Shown here piece by piece: positions 35,237 through 38,992 of a stretch of DNA of 38,992 nt. The position numbers were made by a program, and so were the translations under genes. The notes under the pieces were generated by a model. It did no database searches. It was not told the origin of the DNA and saw only the letters and a program-made list of their open reading frames with translations. The stretch covers positions 1 through 38,992 of the forward strand of contig JBBDMV010000019.1 of the NCBI GenBank assembly GCA_040878115.1, written 5' to 3'. Within the stretch, counting starts at the first letter, position 1, and each line of letters opens with the position of its first letter. Source of the stretch: JBBDMU01 sp040878115 (GTDB lineage: Bacteria > Bacteroidota > Rhodothermia > Balneolales > Natronogracilivirgulaceae).

Positions 35237-36286
35237 ATGAACTATATATCATTCGCGGACATGGGGAAAACAATTGTATCGAATCTTTACAAGATTCCAC
35301 AAGACGTAGATTTGATAGTGGGTATTCCACGAAGTGGTTTACTGGCCGGCAACCTAATAGCATTATCACTTAACATTCCTATAATAGACTTTGACGGCTT
35401 TATTGATAACCGGAAACCACGTCACGGTTTCTCGCGTAAAACCAAAACACAAATATCTTTCCCGCGGGATGCAAAGCATGTTTTGATTGTAGACGATACC
35501 ATTTTCTCCGGAAAATCATTAGCTCAGGTTAAGGATAAAATTGAGAGAGCTACCATTAACCAACAAATGACTTATTGTACGGTATACGCTGCTCCTAATG
35601 GTTTTGAAAAGGTGGATATTTTTTTCGAAAGGCTTTTTCCCACCACAGTCTTTGAATGGAATATCATGCAGTGTGCTGCACTGAAAGATAGTTGCATCGA
35701 TATTGATGGCGTTCTGTGCATGGACCCGCTTAACAGTGAAAATAATGACGGACCGGGTTACCTGAATTTCCTTAAAAATGCAAGGCCTCTCTCTTTGCCT
35801 TCACTTAAGGTTGGCTATTTGGTCACGAACAGGCTTGAAAAATACAGAAAAGAAACCGAAGCATGGCTTAGCAAACATAACATTCAATATAAGAAGCTTC
35901 ACATGCTTGATCTGCCTGACGCAGAAACACGCAAAAGGCATAATAACTATGCCAGCTTTAAAGCTTTGATTTACAAAAGTTATCCCGATTCACACTTTTT
36001 CATTGAGAGCAATAAAAGCCAGGCCATAGGGATTACCCGGTTAGCTGGCAAACCTGTACTTTGCTTTTCCGACAAGAAACTGTATACACCAGAATTATTA
36101 CATGCACCGGTTGATCAAAAAGCAAAAGCCTACCGTTTCAGCATTACTGACAAAGTCAAAAGAATAACCTGGCACCTGCTATCATCACCTGAGGTTACCG
36201 TAAAACAGCCAGCTATAAAAAATGATATGCTAAAAAAGAAAATTGAAGAAAAACAGTATAAAAATGAAATATCCTATCAGGATTGA
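35237..36286 (+). CDS. Phosphoribosyltransferase-HAD phosphatase fusion, copy 1
   Basis: 349 aa. The N-terminal type I phosphoribosyltransferase domain (1-145) has DLIVGIPRSGLLAGN (25-39) and the PRPP loop VLIVDDTIFSGKS (82-94; Asp86, Asp87). The C-terminal HAD domain (150-290) has motif I CIDIDGVL (Asp155, Asp157), motif II LVTNR (Thr197), a Lys at 242 and the acidic FFIES block (254-258). A basic amphipathic helix (KVKRITWHLL) and a charged tail end the protein. It probably moves phosphoribose from PRPP to an acceptor and removes the 5-phosphate; the acceptor is unknown, a glycan by context. ATG 35237 aligns with copies 2 and 3; ATG 35228 is the alternative. First gene of a three-gene operon. 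Confidence 0.78.
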   Translation: MNYISFADMGKTIVSNLYKIPQDVDLIVGIPRSGLLAGNLIALSLNIPIIDFDGFIDNRKPRHGFSRKTKTQISFPRDAKHVLIVDDTIFSGKSLAQVKDKIERATINQQMTYCTVYAAPNGFEKVDIFFERLFPTTVFEWNIMQCAALKDSCIDIDGVLCMDPLNSENNDGPGYLNFLKNARPLSLPSLKVGYLVTNRLEKYRKETEAWLSKHNIQYKKLHMLDLPDAETRKRHNNYASFKALIYKSYPDSHFFIESNKSQAIGITRLAGKPVLCFSDKKLYTPELLHAPVDQKAKAYRFSITDKVKRITWHLLSSPEVTVKQPAIKNDMLKKKIEEKQYKNEISYQD

Positions 36287-36295
36287 AAAAAAGCC

Positions 36296-37351
36296 ATGGA
36301 GTATAGATCATTCGCCGACCTTTCTAATGACATAACAAAAAATCTATACAAGCTTCCCGTCAACGTGGACCTAATAGTAGGAATTCCTCGCAGTGGATTA
36401 TTAGCAGGCAATCTAATAGCCTTATCCCTTAATATCCCATTAATTGACCTGGATGGATTTATTGAGAATAGAAAACCAAGTCACGGTTTATCTCGCGAAA
36501 CCAAGGCTCGCAATTTTTATCCGCGGGAAGCAAAGCATGTCTTGATCGTAGACGATACCATTCTCTCTGGAAAATCCCTGGCCCACGCCAAAAATAAGAT
36601 TGAGAGAGCTTCAATTAATCAGCCAATGACCTATTGCACGGTATACGCCGACCCTCGTAATTTGGACAAGGTGGATGTTTACCTTGAAAGGCTTTCGTCT
36701 CCCAGGGCTTTTGAATGGAACATCATGCATAATCATAAATTAGAACACTTTTGTGTAGATATGGATGGCGTGCTTTGTAAGGATCCCACCAAAGATGAAA
36801 TGGATGACGGACCTGCCTATCTGAGTTTCCTGAAGAATACACAACCTCTTTCCTTGCCATCGCTTAAGGTAGGCTATTTAATCACCAGCCGGCCTGAAGA
36901 ATACAGGAAAGAAACTGAAGCATGGCTGAGTAAACATAACATAACGTATACTAAACTTTATATGCCTGACCTGGCCGGCTTAAAAACACGCCAAAAACGT
37001 AACGCCCAAATCACCTTCAAAACCCAGGTGTTCAAAAAATATACCGGGTCACGTTTATTTATTGAAAGTGAACAAAAGCAAGCCATGGAAATCGCCAATA
37101 TAACCGGTAAGCCGGTGCTTTGCTTTTCCAATCAGAAGCTATATACCCCTGAACTATCTGCAGCAATGATCAAGGAAAAAGCGAGAAGCTATCACACATG
37201 GACTATTAACAAAGCAGAGAGGATAATCGGGCGTCTATTAAAATTGGCGGGTTTAAAAGTAGAAACGCCAGTCAAAAAAGAAGACACGGGTTATAATGAA
37301 GATGATGTGAAACAACCTAGACAAGAAAATAAAATATCACGTCAAGATTAA
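36296..37351 (+). CDS. Phosphoribosyltransferase-HAD phosphatase fusion, copy 2
   Basis: 351 aa, aligning without gaps with copies 1 and 3 over the first 160 residues. All key motifs are intact: IVGIPRSGLLAGN, PRPP loop VLIVDDTILSGKS (82-94), HAD motif I CVDMDGVLCKDP (Asp155, Asp157), motif II LITSR and LFIES. The C-terminal basic helix (NKAERIIGRLLKLAGL) and tail ending KISRQD echo the tail of copy 1 (EISYQD), so copies 1 and 2 are the closer pair. The start lies nine bases after the copy 1 stop. Family knowledge gives PRPP-dependent transfer plus phosphatase; glycan ribosylation is inferred. Confidence 0.78.
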   Translation: MEYRSFADLSNDITKNLYKLPVNVDLIVGIPRSGLLAGNLIALSLNIPLIDLDGFIENRKPSHGLSRETKARNFYPREAKHVLIVDDTILSGKSLAHAKNKIERASINQPMTYCTVYADPRNLDKVDVYLERLSSPRAFEWNIMHNHKLEHFCVDMDGVLCKDPTKDEMDDGPAYLSFLKNTQPLSLPSLKVGYLITSRPEEYRKETEAWLSKHNITYTKLYMPDLAGLKTRQKRNAQITFKTQVFKKYTGSRLFIESEQKQAMEIANITGKPVLCFSNQKLYTPELSAAMIKEKARSYHTWTINKAERIIGRLLKLAGLKVETPVKKEDTGYNEDDVKQPRQENKISRQD

Positions 37352-37359
37352 AGGAAACC

Positions 37360-38322
37360 ATGGAATACAGATCATTCGCAGACCTTTCTACAACCATAGC
37401 CATGAATCTACACAAGATCCCCCACGATGTGGACTTGATAGTGGGAATTCCTCGCGGTGGTTTATTGGCGGGCAATATGATCGCCTTGCAACTAAATATA
37501 CCACTGGTCGATCTTGACGGTTACATTGAAAATACCAGACTGCATTGGGGAGCCATCCAAACAACCAGGGCCCGGATATATTTTCCCAGAGAAGCAAAAC
37601 ATGTACTAATCGTAGACGATACTATTTACGCGGGCAAATCCATGGCCCATGCAAAAGCCCTGATCAAGAACGCCTCAGTGGACCATCGCACTACCAGCTG
37701 TACGGTATACGCTAATCCAGGAAGTTTAGACTTGATAGACATTTATTTCGAGAAACTTACTTCTCCCGGCTGCCAGGAATGGAATATAATGCATCGTGAT
37801 AAACTGGAACATTTTTGTGTTGATATAGATGGTGTGGTTTGCAAAGACCCTTTAAAGAAGGATGATGATGACGGCCCTGCCTATCTGGATTTCCTGAAAA
37901 ATGCAGAGCCCCTTATGTTGCCATCACGTAAAGTAGGTTGCCTGGTCACAGGCCGGCTGGAAAAATACCGTAAAGAAACGGAATACTGGCTCAGCAAACA
38001 CAATATACAGTATCATGAACTCCACATGCTAGATCTACCTGACGCAAAAACACGATGGAAACTTAGAGCTGCTCCCATTTTTAAAGCTAAAGTCTATAAA
38101 AGTTATCCTAATTCCCCGTTATTTATCGAAAGTGATCATGCAGAAGCCCTCAAAATTTCCCGGCTGTCCGGGAGAGATGTTCTATGTTTTTCCAGCCAAC
38201 AGCTTATAAAACAAGGATTTTCTGTAGAGCGGATCGAATTGGCCGTTAAAAGCTATCGCAAACATACCCTTAGAAAAGCAAGGAAAATTATAAGGAAAGC
38301 CCTTCGACATGAGAAACTTTAA
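37360..38322 (+). CDS. Phosphoribosyltransferase-HAD phosphatase fusion, copy 3
   Basis: 320 aa, the most divergent copy. PRPP loop VLIVDDTIYAGKS and HAD motifs CVDIDGVVCKDP (Asp155, Asp157), LVTGR and LFIES are intact. The region that in type I phosphoribosyltransferases forms the acceptor-side loop (about 57-70) reads ENTRLHWGAIQTTR instead of the ENRKPSHGLSRETK of copy 2, which suggests a different acceptor. The charged tail of copies 1 and 2 is absent, and the protein ends with the basic helix (RKARKIIRKALRHEKL). The ATG is eight bases after the copy 2 stop; aaggaaacc upstream may serve as a weak ribosome site. A terminator lies about 250 bp downstream. Confidence 0.78.
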   Translation: MEYRSFADLSTTIAMNLHKIPHDVDLIVGIPRGGLLAGNMIALQLNIPLVDLDGYIENTRLHWGAIQTTRARIYFPREAKHVLIVDDTIYAGKSMAHAKALIKNASVDHRTTSCTVYANPGSLDLIDIYFEKLTSPGCQEWNIMHRDKLEHFCVDIDGVVCKDPLKKDDDDGPAYLDFLKNAEPLMLPSRKVGCLVTGRLEKYRKETEYWLSKHNIQYHELHMLDLPDAKTRWKLRAAPIFKAKVYKSYPNSPLFIESDHAEALKISRLSGRDVLCFSSQQLIKQGFSVERIELAVKSYRKHTLRKARKIIRKALRHEKL

Positions 38323-38573
38323 AAAGAGAAAATGACTATCCTTTTCATCGATTACTTTTTCAACCAGGTTATCCCATGTCAACTACCCAATTGAAGAAAT
38401 TTTTTAAGGTGTCTGAGATAGTTTTTCTGCGAAGCAAGGGCCAGATCGCTGCGAAGGCAAAAACGTCCGGATAATATTGGAATCAATATTGGTCACAGGC
38501 ATTGAAAGAAATATTGCCTATTTGGGGAAAACTATTAACCAATCCAAAGGGCTGAACCAGCTCTTAAACACAA
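38323..38573. other. Intergenic region after the fusion operon
   Basis: 251 bp without a recognisable gene. A 32-codon plus-strand frame from 38376 (MSTTQLKKFF...) has no ribosome site or known similarity. No repeat or RNA was seen before the terminator. Confidence 0.35.
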
Positions 38574-38609
38574 AAAAACCCTATTTAAACTGAATTAAAC
38601 AGGGTTTTT
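38574..38609. terminator. Bidirectional intrinsic terminator
   Basis: aaaaaccctatttaa (38574-38588) pairs with ttaaacagggttttt (38595-38609) over 15 bp with one mismatch around a six-base loop, giving a GC core and T-runs on both strands. It can end the plus-strand fusion operon. On the minus strand it lies right behind the 3' end of the tRNA-Arg fragment and was probably that tRNA's own terminator. Confidence 0.75.
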
Positions 38610-38615
38610 TATAAG

Positions 38616-38660
38616 TACGCCCGTAGGGAGTCGAACCCCAAACCTTCTGATCCGAAGTCA
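38616..38660 (-). pseudogene. 3' fragment of tRNA-Arg(TCG), likely attachment-site scar
   Basis: On the minus strand the sequence gives part of the 5' anticodon stem (tga), anticodon loop cttcgga (anticodon TCG), 3' anticodon stem tcaga, variable loop aggtt, T arm tgggg-ttcgact-cccta with the invariant TTCRA, the 3' acceptor strand cgggcgt and discriminator A. The D arm and 5' acceptor strand are absent: the sequence further upstream shows no tRNA. Only the anticodon-to-3' half remains, the pattern left when a tyrosine-recombinase element integrates in a tRNA gene. A terminator follows directly. Confidence 0.7.
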
Positions 38661-38706
38661 TGAAAATACATGCCGTATAAGGTGTTAAAGCTCATTTTCC
38701 AGCTTT

Positions 38707-38730
38707 TATGTACTACCATATGTACTACCA
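38707..38730. repeat. 12-bp perfect tandem duplication
   Basis: tatgtactacca occurs twice head to tail, 47 bp from the tRNA-Arg fragment. Short direct repeats beside an attachment core often bind the integrase arm domain; that role is an inference. The rest of 38661-38950 shows no supported gene: the minus-strand frame 38609-38803 runs through the tRNA fragment and is not believed. Confidence 0.5.
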
Positions 38731-38950
38731 AAAATTTACTGGGTGAAAAGAATTCATTTAATTGGAATTTCTTTAATGTTCTTATTTCCCCCTTTGCTCT
38801 CAAAGTTCGTCTAAAATGAGGTTCTATAGTTGTAGAAAATGACTGTATTGCTTTGGTGTCATAAAAAGGTCGGCCTTGTCATCTTAAATTGCATGCGTGA
38901 AAACATTTACTTACCTTATACGTTAGTAACGGGAAAAATAACTATTTAAA

Positions 38951-38992
38951 ATGATTAAAAGCTTTGGTGATAAGGAAACCGGGAAAATATGG
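38951..38992 (+). CDS. HigB/RelE-type toxin, 5' end only
   Basis: The last 42 bases encode MIKSFGDKETGKIW, matching the start of RelE/HigB-family mRNA interferase toxins (MIKSF.DKETEKIW). The gene is cut by the window end, so the catalytic part and the expected higA-type antitoxin downstream cannot be seen. Its place beside the tRNA scar suggests it is cargo of an integrated element. The call rests on 14 residues. Confidence 0.55.
   Translation, partial: MIKSFGDKETGKIW

Noticed and set aside
38376..38474. 32-codon plus-strand frame MSTTQLKKFF...
   Set aside because: Too short, no ribosome site and no similarity; chance is the simplest explanation.
38609..38803. Minus-strand open frame MRAKGEIRTLKKF...
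   Set aside because: It reads straight through the tRNA-Arg fragment, its best start is internal and it resembles no integrase or other family.

Overview
The window looks like a chromosome segment from the Bacteroidota/Balneolota (FCB) group, with Balneolota the most likely assignment. This rests on gene content and style: BatC/BatD/BatE aerotolerance-type genes, a single YebC, a Bacteroidota-like lipoprotein, few Shine-Dalgarno sites, moderate GC and AATTACGAAT-type intergenic repeats. No rRNA gene is present to prove it. A run of exactly 100 N (2294-2393) marks a scaffold gap.

Left part (1-9.7 kb), mostly housekeeping genes: L-2-hydroxyglutarate oxidase (-), YebC (+), the gap, a batC-batD-batE operon (+), an M20 dipeptidase (+), a ring-cleaving dioxygenase of the VOC superfamily (-), a DinB-like protein (-) and an RNA 2',3'-cyclic phosphodiesterase (+).

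Middle part (10.2-35.0 kb), a large exopolysaccharide/capsule cluster mainly on the minus strand. A WecA-type initiating transferase (+) opens it. Then come three GT4 and four GT2 glycosyltransferases, a heparinase II/III-like protein, a sulfotransferase, UDP-GlcNAc 2-epimerase, a sialidase-like propeller protein, a Wzy-type polymerase, a Wzc-type co-polymerase/tyrosine kinase, an SLBB-only export protein, a polysaccharide deacetylase and a methyltransferase. Two plus-strand genes interrupt it: a secreted beta-helix (pectate-lyase-like) lipoprotein and an AT-rich P-loop kinase. Together these suggest a Wzy-type polymer that is epimerised, sulfated, trimmed or modified, and exported. No Wzx flippase and no full-length Wza is visible.

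Right part (35.2-38.3 kb): three tandem paralogues of a fused protein, an N-terminal type I phosphoribosyltransferase and a C-terminal HAD phosphatase. This is the most interesting system here. By analogy with the dual-domain ribofuranosyltransferases of Klebsiella O antigens, they may transfer phosphoribose from PRPP to the glycan and then remove the 5-phosphate.

The right edge (38.6 kb) holds a bidirectional terminator, a 3'-half fragment of tRNA-Arg(TCG) that looks like an attachment-site scar, and the first 14 codons of a HigB/RelE-type toxin. This suggests an integrated element starting there and running out of the window. Other oddities are an 11-bp-periodic palindromic repeat array directly upstream of a TTG-start glycosyltransferase (17200-17275), a GC-richer non-coding block (23290-23680), a perfect 18-bp hairpin (23908-23954) and probable remnants of an IS3 transposase and an acetyltransferase.
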